DNA of 64,000 nt from NCBI GenBank assembly GCA_021790935.1, contig JAJYFL010000011.1, forward strand, positions 1 through 64,000. Direction: 5' to 3'. The notes below the pieces were generated by a model. That model searched no databases. It saw only the letters and a program-made list of their open reading frames with translations, and was not told the origin of the DNA. The stretch comes from a bacterium (GTDB lineage Bacteria > Vulcanimicrobiota > Vulcanimicrobiia > Vulcanimicrobiales > Vulcanimicrobiaceae). Both the position numbers and the translations under genes were made by a program. Positions 52,257 through 62,861 of this stretch are shown here, piece by piece. Every line of letters starts with the position of its first letter. The stretch's first letter is position 1.

Positions 52257-53646
52257 CGCGCTCCTCGCGCTCGCGCTGCTGGTCCTCGCCTTCGAAGTTC
52301 ACGCACGCATCGCAGCCGGCGACCTGCTAGGAGATTTTCACGCGTTTTATTGCGCGGGGCGCGTAATCGCAGGAGGCGGCGACCCGTATCGCGCCGCGCC
52401 GCTCTACGCGTGTGAATCGCAAGCGCAGCCTTGGCATCTGTACTCGGCCGCCGGAGGCGTCGCGCTCCCGGCGCCGCTGCCCGGGTATGCGCTCGCGCTC
52501 TTCGTCCCGCTGGCGTTCCTGCCGTATCCGCTCGCTGCGATCCTGTGGTTTCTCGTCTCGTCGGCTGCCGGCGCGGCGGCGGCAGCATGGTCGGCGCGGC
52601 TGGCCGGATCGAGTTTTGCCCTTGCCGGAGCCGCATTCGCGTTGCCAATCGCAGCGGTCTGCATCCCGTTCGGCGAACTCGCGGCGCTATCGGTGGCCGC
52701 CTTCGTCTGCGCGGCGCTGGCGATCCGGCGCGGTGCCTACGCTTTCGCGGCGGCGGCGCTCGGCGTTGCGGCCATCGAACCGCATCTCGCGCTGCCCGCT
52801 TTCGCGGCGTGCTTTCTGTGGCAGCCGCGCATGCGCGTCCCGCTCGCGACCTGCGCGGCGGTGCTGGCCGCGGTCTCGCTTGCGTGCGGCGGTGCGGCGA
52901 CTTTCAGCGAATATTTCGCGCGCGTGCTTCCCGCGCAGGCGCTCGCGGAGCTGCCGCGCACCTCGCAGCTCAGCTTGGCGTGGGCGCTGAGCGCGCTCGG
53001 CGCGTCCGGTCGCGTCGCGCTGACCGGCGGCGCCGTGAGTTACGTGGTGATGGTGGCCGCCGGAATTTGGGCCGTGCGCCGGGCGCGCGATGCGGCATTG
53101 GCGGTGGTGCTCCCGCCGGCGTTCGCGCTCCTCGGCGGAACGTTCATCCATCTTGCGGAGATGGTCGTGGCGATACCGCTCGCGCTGATCCTCGCTCGCG
53201 ACGCGCGCCGCCCGGTTCGCCTCTGCGCGGAGCTCGCGCTCGTGCTGCTGGCCGTTCCGTGGCTGCGTGCCGGCGTGGAGTTGCCGTTGATCGCAGCGGC
53301 CGCGGTCGTGACGTTCGCGATCGTGCGGGAGCTTGGGAGCGAACCGGTCGTCGCGCTGCGCGCGTCGCTGCTCGCGGTCCTCGCCGGCGGGGCCATCGCC
53401 TTCGCGCTCTCGGCACCGGCAGCCGCAGCGCATGCCGCTGCGGTGCACCTTCCGCCCGATCTGGCGGAAGCCTCGTGGGCGGCGGCGATCCGGGCGCACG
53501 ATGCGGTCGTCTCGCTCGGCGTATGGATCGCGAAAGCGCCCACGTGGGCGGGGCTGATCGCGCTAGCGAGCGGCGGCGCGATCGCGGCGGCGCACGAAGA
53601 CCGCGTAGCGCGCATCCCGGTAGGAGACGCGCCAGCTCGGCGTTGA
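52249..53646 (+). CDS. GT87-like (DUF2029) polytopic glycosyltransferase, copy 3
   Basis: 465 residues from the GTG at 52249, which overlaps the SARP stop by eight bases. DFHAFYCAGRVIAGGGDPYR and PAPLPGYALALFVPLAFLPY are near-identical in pattern to copy 1. DLAEASW appears near the C-terminus. Ala-rich, about ten helices. The last 28 codons overlap, on the other strand, the end of the gene at 53563. Coupling to a regulator suggests it is the regulated member of this set. Confidence 0.75.
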   Translation: MRNALLALALLVLAFEVHARIAAGDLLGDFHAFYCAGRVIAGGGDPYRAAPLYACESQAQPWHLYSAAGGVALPAPLPGYALALFVPLAFLPYPLAAILWFLVSSAAGAAAAAWSARLAGSSFALAGAAFALPIAAVCIPFGELAALSVAAFVCAALAIRRGAYAFAAAALGVAAIEPHLALPAFAACFLWQPRMRVPLATCAAVLAAVSLACGGAATFSEYFARVLPAQALAELPRTSQLSLAWALSALGASGRVALTGGAVSYVVMVAAGIWAVRRARDAALAVVLPPAFALLGGTFIHLAEMVVAIPLALILARDARRPVRLCAELALVLLAVPWLRAGVELPLIAAAAVVTFAIVRELGSEPVVALRASLLAVLAGGAIAFALSAPAAAAHAAAVHLPPDLAEASWAAAIRAHDAVVSLGVWIAKAPTWAGLIALASGGAIAAAHEDRVARIPVGDAPARR

Positions 53647-54975
53647 GGCGAGTGCCTGCGCGAGTGGCCCGCGTGCGCTCGCAAGTACGGTGTCGACGCG
53701 ATAACGATCGAGCAGCGAAGACCAGTCCGGCCGTAGGTGCGCGATCGCGAGATACGCGTGCCACACGCGCGGCGGAAACGGGTCGCAGCGGCCGTCGACA
53801 AAGGTGCGCAGATTCGGCCGCAGCAGCGCCAAGCTGCACCACGCGAAATCTTCGCAGTACAGCCTGCGCACGCCGGGTAGCTCGGCCGCGCTTGCTACCG
53901 CTTGCGCCGGCAGCGGCACGCCGGTGATGCGCGGAACCTGCATGAGGTGAATGCCGATTGCGGCTACGGCGACGGAGGTCGCGACCCACAGCAGCACCGT
54001 AACGCCGCGTTCGCGCAGCATCTCGTTGACGCGAGCGCGTGCCGGTAAGACCGCCGTCAACCGGGCCGCAACCATCGGCGCGGCCACGATTGCGAAGATC
54101 GGCGTGTTGCGAACGGCGTCGACGGCGAGGTAGAGCGTCGCGGCAAAGAGCATGCCGTCGCGCCAGCGCTCGCGCGGCGCGGCGATGCCGAAGAGCCCTG
54201 CGGCGAGCACGAGCGGTAGGACGCCGAGCGCGAAACCAGTGTCGAGAATGTCCGCGGGCTGCCACTCGACGATCGCGCGCGTGATCGGGCTGTTGAAGAG
54301 GTGCAGCGCGTAGAACGGGAGCCTCCATAGGAGCGGCGTGCAGAACGTTGCGGCGGCGAGTGCAAGCGTGAGCGCGGCGTTGCGTGCCAGGCGCGGAGAC
54401 CACCGGGGCGTCTCGGCGAAGGTCCCGATCGTCCAAGCGCCGGCCAGCGCCGGCGCGAGCAAGACGCTCGCGTGCAGATTAGCCCACACGATCGTCAGCG
54501 GAACGGCGAGCCAGATCCAGTTGCCCTCGCTCTCGAGCAAGAGCATCAGCCCGGCCAGCAACGGCCACGCGGCGATCTGCGCCCGCACGCCGAAGGACTG
54601 CAGCATCGCGAATCCCACGCAGATCGCCGTCAGCCCGATCGCGGCTTCAGATGCGCCGCGCCGGTGCGCTCGAAGCGCTACGAGATAGAAGGCAAGCGCG
54701 GCGCAGAAGACCGCCGCCAGCGCCAGCAGCGGGAAGCGACCGAACGGAAGCGTCAGCGCGACCGCGATGCTGAAGAGCCACTCTTGCGGCGTCCACGCAG
54801 CTCCCGACGCCGTAAACGTCTCGGGGCCGAGATGCGCCGGAATGCGATGGTCGTGGAGTATATGCGCTCCGAGCCACGTCTGCCAGGCGAGATCCGCATC
54901 GTGCATCGGATAGAACCACGCCGCCGCCAAAAAACGGATGCCGAAGATCGCGATGACGATCCATACGGTTCTCAC
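53563..54975 (-). CDS. Polytopic membrane protein, GT-C-like glycosyltransferase
   Basis: 470 residues, ten or so helices. The first periplasmic loop DADLAWQTWLGAHILHDHRI, then WTPQEWLF is the D-x-D / E-W pattern of a PMT-like membrane family often annotated only as hypothetical. The C-terminal domain (about 380-470) is soluble: YCEDFAWCSLALLRPNLRTF, VDGRCDPFP. The GTG start overlaps the previous stop (GTGA). The final 84 bases overlap the GT87 copy on the other strand. Confidence 0.65.
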   Translation of the reverse strand: MRTVWIVIAIFGIRFLAAAWFYPMHDADLAWQTWLGAHILHDHRIPAHLGPETFTASGAAWTPQEWLFSIAVALTLPFGRFPLLALAAVFCAALAFYLVALRAHRRGASEAAIGLTAICVGFAMLQSFGVRAQIAAWPLLAGLMLLLESEGNWIWLAVPLTIVWANLHASVLLAPALAGAWTIGTFAETPRWSPRLARNAALTLALAAATFCTPLLWRLPFYALHLFNSPITRAIVEWQPADILDTGFALGVLPLVLAAGLFGIAAPRERWRDGMLFAATLYLAVDAVRNTPIFAIVAAPMVAARLTAVLPARARVNEMLRERGVTVLLWVATSVAVAAIGIHLMQVPRITGVPLPAQAVASAAELPGVRRLYCEDFAWCSLALLRPNLRTFVDGRCDPFPPRVWHAYLAIAHLRPDWSSLLDRYRVDTVLASARGPLAQALASTPSWRVSYRDARYAVFVRRRDRAAAR

Positions 54976-56321
54976 CGCGCGCGCCTCCGGTACTCGAGCA
55001 GCGTGCGGTGAGAACCGTCGGTCGCGACGGTGCGCCAGCGGCCGGAGAGTTGCAGCAGTACGGTCACCGGCGAATCGGCCGGCGCGATGACGGCGCTTAC
55101 GCGCGCGGCTCGCAGCGCGGCCTGCCAGCCGGGGCGTACCGCGTTGAAGCGCGCTTGGATGCGGCGTTCCGGCGGAGTCGCGTGCCCGCCGCGGCCGTCC
55201 ATGACGGCTGCCACGTTGCCTCGAGCGAGGGCCGAGACGGCATCGCACCAGATCGGTTGCGCGCATATCACGCGGTGGCGGCCGGGTTGGCCCGCCAGCC
55301 GCTTCGCGAGGGCGACCGGGGCGCCCGGAGGATCGGGAAGCGCGAACCGGCGCGGCTCCGCGATGGTGACCACCATTACGAATGCGGCGACGGCGGCGAG
55401 CGCAGGCAGCACGAGCGTCGAGAACGATGCGGCCGGCACGGTGCGGCGATGGACGTAGTAGCTGGCCATCGCATCGGCGACGACGGGTGCGAGCACCAGT
55501 GCGACGAACGGCAGCATGCGCGCGTCGAGAACCGCGAGCGGCACGCCGATCGCAAAGAGCAACGCATCGGCGGCGCGATGTTTTCGGCGTACGCCGTACC
55601 ATGCGGCCAGTACGACGAGCGTGAGCAAGGCGATGGCCGGGAGATGTGCGCCGGCGGTGAAGAGGCGCAGGCGTTCGGCCCCCGGCAGCAGGCCGTCGAG
55701 ATAGAGCGCGCGCGCGCCGTAGAACGTGGCCGAAAGGCGGGTGCCGTCCACGAAGACGACCGGAATGCTGGCGGCTGCGACGATCCACCGGTCGCGCAAG
55801 CGCGCACTCCACTGCCGAGAGTCGATCGTCGCGCCGGCTGCCGCAATGACCGCGAGCAGCGCGCCGAAGGTCGCCGCGCCGTCGATCAGCCCCCACGCAT
55901 AGAGGATCGGCACGACGGCATACCACGCGCGCCGCTCGCGCCACTCCAGCATGAGTGCGACGAGCGCCGTAAACGCCCACGCGATCGGCTGGAGCCCGAT
56001 GCCGGCGCGGTCGAACAGGCAGGCGGCGATGACGATCGCCGTAAGCGCGGCGAAGGTATCGGGTGCGCCGCGCTCGCGCGTCCGGCGCGAGGCCAAGAGC
56101 AGCGCGAGGCCCGTGAAAGCGGCGCAGAGCGCGAGCGCGAACGCGAAGCCGGCGGTATGCACGAGAGCGTGAAGAAGGACGCCGCCCAACAGGCGTTGAT
56201 CGTGAAGTTGAAGCAGCGCACCGGGAAGGACGAGGCCGTGCGCGACGACGAGCGCGGCGACCACGAGCGCCGCGAGCGCGCTCGCGAACCGGCTCGCGCC
56301 TTCGCCCCGACAGGCGCCCAT
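54972..56321 (-). CDS. Polytopic membrane protein, related to the GT-C-like neighbour
   Basis: 449 residues; about ten hydrophobic helices, then a soluble C-terminal part (VICAQPIWCDAVSALARGNV, MDGRGGHATPPERRIQARF) that parallels the C-terminal part of the next gene. The D-x-D/E-W first loop is not recognisable, so it may be non-catalytic or use other residues. ATG 56321 was chosen because it overlaps the DUF192 stop (ATGA). Earlier upstream codons read as basic, non-membrane sequence. Confidence 0.6.
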   Translation of the reverse strand: MGACRGEGASRFASALAALVVAALVVAHGLVLPGALLQLHDQRLLGGVLLHALVHTAGFAFALALCAAFTGLALLLASRRTRERGAPDTFAALTAIVIAACLFDRAGIGLQPIAWAFTALVALMLEWRERRAWYAVVPILYAWGLIDGAATFGALLAVIAAAGATIDSRQWSARLRDRWIVAAASIPVVFVDGTRLSATFYGARALYLDGLLPGAERLRLFTAGAHLPAIALLTLVVLAAWYGVRRKHRAADALLFAIGVPLAVLDARMLPFVALVLAPVVADAMASYYVHRRTVPAASFSTLVLPALAAVAAFVMVVTIAEPRRFALPDPPGAPVALAKRLAGQPGRHRVICAQPIWCDAVSALARGNVAAVMDGRGGHATPPERRIQARFNAVRPGWQAALRAARVSAVIAPADSPVTVLLQLSGRWRTVATDGSHRTLLEYRRRAR

Positions 56322-56665
56322 CACTCTAAGAAGAGTCGATCGCCCGCGAGAACGTCGCGCCCATCGAGCGCGCCGGTGCCGAGTTCGACGACGCTGCGCG
56401 CGCCGGGGCATACGACGGCCAGGCGGTGTTGCGGGACCGCGCAGGCAGTGCGCATGACGCAGTCGTGCGCGTCCAAGAAGATGACGTCGATCTGAGCGCG
56501 CATTCCGAGCGTGTGAATCGCCCAACACCGATCGAACCACAGGCCGTCGTCGGGTTCGACCACGCGCTTTGGAATGAATCCCGCTAACCGGTCCCACCAG
56601 GAGTCGGCGGCGCGGACGTTGGCGGCGATGACTTCGCCGGTGGTGGCGTTGCGCAGGAGTGCCAC
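56321..56665 (-). CDS. DUF192 protein
   Basis: 114 residues. DRLAGFIPKR, LWFDRCWAIHTLGMRAQIDV and LELGTGALDGR-like VVELGTGALDG are the DUF192 signatures. The family is small and often exported, but this one has no signal peptide. Function unknown. It starts with GTG one base after the prepilin peptidase stop and is coupled to the glycosyltransferase-like gene after it. It therefore links the Tad unit to the glycosyltransferase unit. Confidence 0.85.
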   Translation of the reverse strand: MALLRNATTGEVIAANVRAADSWWDRLAGFIPKRVVEPDDGLWFDRCWAIHTLGMRAQIDVIFLDAHDCVMRTACAVPQHRLAVVCPGARSVVELGTGALDGRDVLAGDRLFLE

Positions 56666-56666
56666 G

Positions 56667-57278
56667 TTAGAGAACGACTCCGATTGGGATGGCGACCGCG
56701 ATGGCAGCCGCCATGTAGGGTGCGAAGGCGATTGGGCCGCGCGCGCGGCCTCGCAGGTAACTCACGACCACCGCGGCAAGGCATGCGATGGCGAGTGCGA
56801 GCGTGGCGGTCTGCGCGCCGAGTACGGCGCCGCCGAGCGCGGCGAGTTTCACGTCGCCCCAGCCCATGCCGCGGCCCCGCGAGAGCGCCGCGGCGGCCGC
56901 GAACGGAAGAAACGGTATCGCGGCCGAGATCAGCATCCACCACTGGTGCTGCCAGAGCGCGACCAGCACCATCAAGCCGAGCGGCCCGAGCGTGAAGACG
57001 TCGGGAACGATGCCGCAGGCGGCGTCGGCCGTCCAGGCGGCGGCGAGCGCGACGCAGACGATCGCGATCAGCACGAGCTGCGCGGGCGAAGCGGCGTGCG
57101 CGGTGACGATCGCGCCGATGAGTGCGCTGCCGGCGATCATCACTGCGTACGGCGCTCTGCCCGGCGGCGGGCCGTCGACCTGCGGCTTGGCGTCGCCGAC
57201 GACGGCGCTCCCGAGCAGGATCCCGAGATAGGCTGCGGCCGCGAAGAAGACGGCGCCCAGCAGTGCGGCGACGATCAT
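56667..57278 (-). CDS. Prepilin peptidase (A24 family), copy 1
   Basis: 203 residues, six hydrophobic segments. The two catalytic aspartates are Asp85 or Asp93 in ADAACGIVPD and the Asp of GMGWGDVKLA. It cleaves prepilin leader peptides at the membrane. The start ATG overlaps the TadC stop (ATGA). It lacks the Cys-rich methylase domain of PilD. A second, shorter peptidase is encoded at 62043. Confidence 0.85.
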   Translation of the reverse strand: MIVAALLGAVFFAAAAYLGILLGSAVVGDAKPQVDGPPPGRAPYAVMIAGSALIGAIVTAHAASPAQLVLIAIVCVALAAAWTADAACGIVPDVFTLGPLGLMVLVALWQHQWWMLISAAIPFLPFAAAAALSRGRGMGWGDVKLAALGGAVLGAQTATLALAIACLAAVVVSYLRGRARGPIAFAPYMAAAIAVAIPIGVVL

Positions 57279-58123
57279 TTCGGCGCCAGATAGTTCGCGG
57301 CGAGCGCGCCGAAGATGACGACGAAGAGCGATGGGAGCATGAAGAGCGCCATCGGCATCACCATCTTCACCGGGAGCTTCGCGGCCATCTCTTCCACGAG
57401 CATGACCCGCTGGTTGCGCACGTCCTCCGCCAGCTCGTTGAGCACTTTCGCGATATCCGTTCCCAGGCGTTCGGCTTGCGTGATCGCCGAGATCGTCGTC
57501 GAAAACTGTTGCTGCTGCAGCCGCTCGGCGGCCGCCCGCAGCGCGTCGGAGCGCGAGCGTCCGAGCCTAATCTCCGAAAGCGCGGAAGTAATCTCTTCGC
57601 CGAGCGCTCCGGGTGCGGCATCGATGGCGTAGGCGAGCGCCGCGTTGACCGAGAGACCTGCCTGCACCGTCGTCGCGACCATGTCCAAGAAATCCGGCAG
57701 CGCCTTCTGCACCGCGATCTTGCGCGCTTCGACGGCGCGCTGAAGCATCGAGAGCGGCGCGTAGGCCCCGACTCCGCCGCCAAAGAGCGTCATCACCAAG
57801 CCGATGGTGCCTGGCAGATGCAGGAAGTGTACGAAGACGAACGCGAGCACCAGGCCGCCGACGCCGCCGCCGGTGATGCGCATCCCCATGCGCGCGGGAG
57901 TGACCGTGTACCAGCCGGCCTCCGCGAGCCTGCGGCTCAGCTTTCCTTGGCTCTCTTTGCTCAGGATCTTACCGAAGGCACGAACGCTCTTTGAATCCTT
58001 GGGAGTTAGACCGCCGGCCTCGAGTTCTTCGAGCGTTTTGTCGAGCGCGCTCTTGCTCGGGATCGCCGAGAGCGCCAGAAGAAAGGCGGAGACTGCTACG
58101 GCCAGCGGTATCAGCAAAACCAT
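57275..58123 (-). CDS. tadC: Tad pilus inner-membrane protein TadC
   Basis: 282 residues, a type II secretion GspF-domain protein. Membrane helices are at the N-terminus (AVAVSAFLLALSAI), centre (GVGGLVLAFVFVHFLHLPG) and C-terminus (PMALFMLPSLFVVIFGALAA). The GspF-like core has GLSVNAALAYAIDAAPGALG, then TAERLGTDIAKVLNELA-like AERLGTDIAKVLNELAED. TadC works with TadB as the inner-membrane platform on which TadA assembles pili. It follows TadB by 10 bases. Confidence 0.9.
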   Translation of the reverse strand: MVLLIPLAVAVSAFLLALSAIPSKSALDKTLEELEAGGLTPKDSKSVRAFGKILSKESQGKLSRRLAEAGWYTVTPARMGMRITGGGVGGLVLAFVFVHFLHLPGTIGLVMTLFGGGVGAYAPLSMLQRAVEARKIAVQKALPDFLDMVATTVQAGLSVNAALAYAIDAAPGALGEEITSALSEIRLGRSRSDALRAAAERLQQQQFSTTISAITQAERLGTDIAKVLNELAEDVRNQRVMLVEEMAAKLPVKMVMPMALFMLPSLFVVIFGALAANYLAPK

Positions 58124-58133
58124 GCGATCTCCC

Positions 58134-58987
58134 TCACACCTCGACCTTGATCATCTTCAAGAGCCAGAAGACGCCGCAGCCGTCGAGTACGGCGACGAGG
58201 AGGAGCGAGATGTGCCCGGGTGTCGTGAAGAGCAGGGCATGGCCCATGTCGTGCTGGGTCAGCGAGATGAACAAGGCCAAGAAGAGCGGCAAGCCGGCCA
58301 AGATGCCGGCGCTCGCGCGGCCCTCCGCGGTCATGGCGCTGATCTTGCGAGCGATGCGGCGCCGTTCCTTGATCGTATTGGCGAGCTGCTCGAGGATCTT
58401 GCTCAAATCGCCGCCGGTCTGCGACTGGATGCGAATCACGCGCGACATCATCAGCGTCTCGTTGCTCGGCATGCGCACGGCCAGATCGTCGATTGCGTCG
58501 TAGAGGCTCACGCCGATGTTCGTCTTCCCGACGACGCGCATATATTCGTGGCGCGCCGGATCGGACATCTCGTCGATGACGATCGCGAGCGCTTGGCGCA
58601 GGCCCATGCCAATGCGCACGCCGCTCGACATCAGGCGGAGCGCGAGTTCGAGCTGCTGCACGAACCGGTCGAGGCGCTTGCGCAGCTTCGCCTGCACGAT
58701 CGCGTAGAAGCCGGCCACGGAGGCGCCGGCGCAGAGCGGCAAGAACAGCAGACCGGCCAGTATCGGCGGGCGCGCGAGCATGGCGATCGCAATCCAGAGA
58801 ATGGCCGTGGTGCCCAGCAGCGTCAAGACGATCTGCTCGGGAGGTGCGCTTATGCCCGCGCGGTCCAAGAGATCCGAGAACTGCGATAGTTTCTTGGTCG
58901 TGCGCGTGTTGACGCGTCCCCAGAGCGTATAGAAGAAGAGCACGGCGGTTCCCGCGACGCCGAGGAAGATGGCGAACGGAACGATCG

Positions 58988-58994
<7 letters not shown>
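58134..58994 (-). CDS. tadB: Tad pilus inner-membrane protein TadB
   Basis: 286 residues from ATG 58994, overlapping the stop of the TadZ-TadA gene by seven bases. Membrane helices IVPFAIFLGVAGTAVLFFYT, then a pair about residues 45-85, and two at the C-terminus (GLPLFLALFISL and ISLLLVAVLDGCGVF). The GspF core has LELALRLMSSGVRIGMGLRQ, then SQTGGDLSKILEQLANTI. Partner of TadC. Confidence 0.9.
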
Positions 58995-61185
<2,191 letters not shown>

Positions 61186-61189
<4 letters not shown>

Positions 61190-62046
61190 GGCCCCGCTCC
61201 GCTGCCGACGATGATCTCAACGCCCGACTGGTAGCGGACCGGAGAGGCAGCGGAGGCGCTGGCCGGTGCGGCGGCGGCAGCGGGAGCAGAGCCCATCGGC
61301 GCTGCGGTCAGGCCGCCCGAGGCCGCGACGGCGGCCGGCTGCATCGGCGAGGGGAAGTGCAGCGCTTCGACCGGCTCGGAGTTGATCGGCTCCTTGGGCG
61401 AGCGCAGGGCCAGCCGCAGCGTCGTATTGAGATCGGCCATCGCGAGCAGGTCGGCCTGCCTCGGCGTAACCTCCAGCGTGACGGTCGAGGAGTTTTGCCC
61501 GGCCGGCGAGGGCGTGGCGGAGTTGTACTCGATCGACTGGCCGACCGCGAGCACCCGCACCCCGCGCAAGATCGCCGAGGCCGGCGGGGGCACCTGGCCC
61601 TGCCGCGGCGGAATCGCGATGACGTCGACCCGGTCGCCCGGTTGGATCAAGCCCGCGACGTCTTCGACCGGGTTTACCCCGATGCTCACCGCGCGCATGC
61701 CGGGGGTGATCTGCACGGGGAGGCCGACGTCGATCGGGCTACCGATCTTGGAGGCCGTGATGGTGGAGCCCGCGGGGATCGCGATGAGCGAGAGCGAGCC
61801 TACCGCTTGCTGCGGCTGCGAGAGGGCGTCGGGTTCTATCGCCGCCTCGGGGCGCAGCGCGCGCTTCACCATCGCGGCCGTGATGCGGACGCGCGGTGGA
61901 ATCTGCTGCACGGCGACCAGCGTGGGTTTGAGCTGCGTGCCGGCGACGCTCGCGTGCTGGACCGACGAGATGTAGTTGAGGGTCAGCCAGCCCGTGCCGA
62001 TGGCCAGGATGATGGCGACCATCAGCGTCGTGCGCCGCGTGTTCAT
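61186..62046 (-). CDS. cpaB: Tad pilus assembly protein CpaB/RcpC
   Basis: 286 residues. An N-terminal membrane helix (TLMVAIILAIGTGWLTLNYI) anchors a periplasmic SAF domain (about 40-105: QLKPTLVAVQQIPPRVRITA) and a RcpC-like domain (TPGMRAVSIGVNPVEDVAGL, IQPGDRVDVIAIP). A low-complexity Ala/Pro tail (250-280) precedes the end. CpaB helps stabilise the outer-membrane secretin. The ATG overlaps the prepilin peptidase stop (ATGA). Confidence 0.9.
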
Positions 62047-62564
62047 GCGAAGATCCCTAACTGCGGGGCGACCGCCTTCGTTAGTGCGAGCAGGAGCGTG
62101 CCGGCGGCGATCGCGACCGCGTAGGGCATGGCGATCGACCGGGCCGGCGCCACCGGGGCGACGCCCGCCAGCATCGGCAGGAGCATCCCGTGAAGGTTGG
62201 CGAGCGTGGGCCGCAGGCGCCCGCGCAGGGCGCTCAGGGCGAGCGCGAGGAGGCCGCCGCAGAGCAGCGTGTACAAGACGAAGGGGATGCAGTCGGGGTA
62301 GTTGAGCGTGGCCGCGGCGGCCGCGAGCAGTTTCACGTCCCCGCCGCCGATCGCGCCGAGCGCGTGCGCGAAGGTCCCGGCGGCCAGCACCACCGCGGCG
62401 ATGGCGAGGCTTGCAACCAATGGTTGCCAGCCGTGCCGGGCGTTGAGCGCCAGGCCGGCGATCGCCAGCGCCGCGACCAACCCGTTCGGGATGCGCCGCC
62501 GGGCGAGGTCGGTCGCCGCCGCGCCGAGCGAGGCGGCCAGAACGATCCAGAGCGCCGGCGTCAC
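62043..62564 (-). CDS. Prepilin peptidase (A24 family), copy 2; TadV/CpaA-like
   Basis: 173 residues, five or six hydrophobic segments. Catalytic aspartates Asp19 (AATDLARRRIPN) and Asp76 (IGGGDVKLL) are visible, the compact TadV/CpaA form. It processes the Flp pilin encoded immediately upstream. It lies downstream of the hairpin that follows the pilin gene. Ends with the small hydrophobic LLLALTKAVAPQLGIFA. Confidence 0.9.
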   Translation of the reverse strand: MTPALWIVLAASLGAAATDLARRRIPNGLVAALAIAGLALNARHGWQPLVASLAIAAVVLAAGTFAHALGAIGGGDVKLLAAAAATLNYPDCIPFVLYTLLCGGLLALALSALRGRLRPTLANLHGMLLPMLAGVAPVAPARSIAMPYAVAIAAGTLLLALTKAVAPQLGIFA

Positions 62565-62585
62565 GGTTGCTCCGTGAGCCGGCAG

Positions 62586-62625
62586 TTGCGGCCGGGGACC
62601 GTCGAGCGAGTGGGCCCGGCCGCAA
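62586..62625 (-). terminator. Strong hairpin after the Flp pilin gene (attenuator or mRNA stabiliser)
   Basis: An exact 11-base inverted repeat (62586-62596 and 62615-62625; TTGCGGCCGGG and its complement) encloses an 18-base loop. It lies 30 bases after the pilin stop and 22 bases before the next start on the same strand. No U-tract follows, so it is more likely a partial terminator or 3' stabiliser that keeps pilin message in excess over the assembly genes. Confidence 0.6.
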
Positions 62626-62654
62626 GCAAGCGGTTCATTAGTGCTGCGTGTGCC

Positions 62655-62816
62655 TTAGAGGCTGGAGTTGACGCCGCTGAAGACGGCTGCGATTCTGGTG
62701 CCGAGAATCGTAACGACTCCGATTAAGAAGGCCGCGATCAGCGCGACGAGGATAGCGTATTCAACCATCGTTGCGCCCGCATCGTCGCGGAGCATGGAAC
62801 GAAGTGCCTTGATCAT
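62655..62816 (-). CDS. flp: Flp-family type IVb pilin
   Basis: 53 residues. A short basic leader (MIKALRSMLRDDAGA) precedes the Flp motif: the processed N-terminus likely begins at or near the A-T-M-V-E-Y segment (ATMVEYAILVALIAAFLIGV), with the conserved Glu at +5 and Tyr at +6. A hydrophobic helix follows and the tail is VFSGVNSSL. It is the major pilin of the Tad pilus. The ATG has a near-perfect GGAGGA site 4-5 bases upstream. Confidence 0.92.
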   Translation of the reverse strand: MIKALRSMLRDDAGATMVEYAILVALIAAFLIGVVTILGTRIAAVFSGVNSSL

Positions 62817-62861
62817 TGATGTCCTCCGATAGGTGTGGCCGTAGCCACGGTTGTTGTGTGG

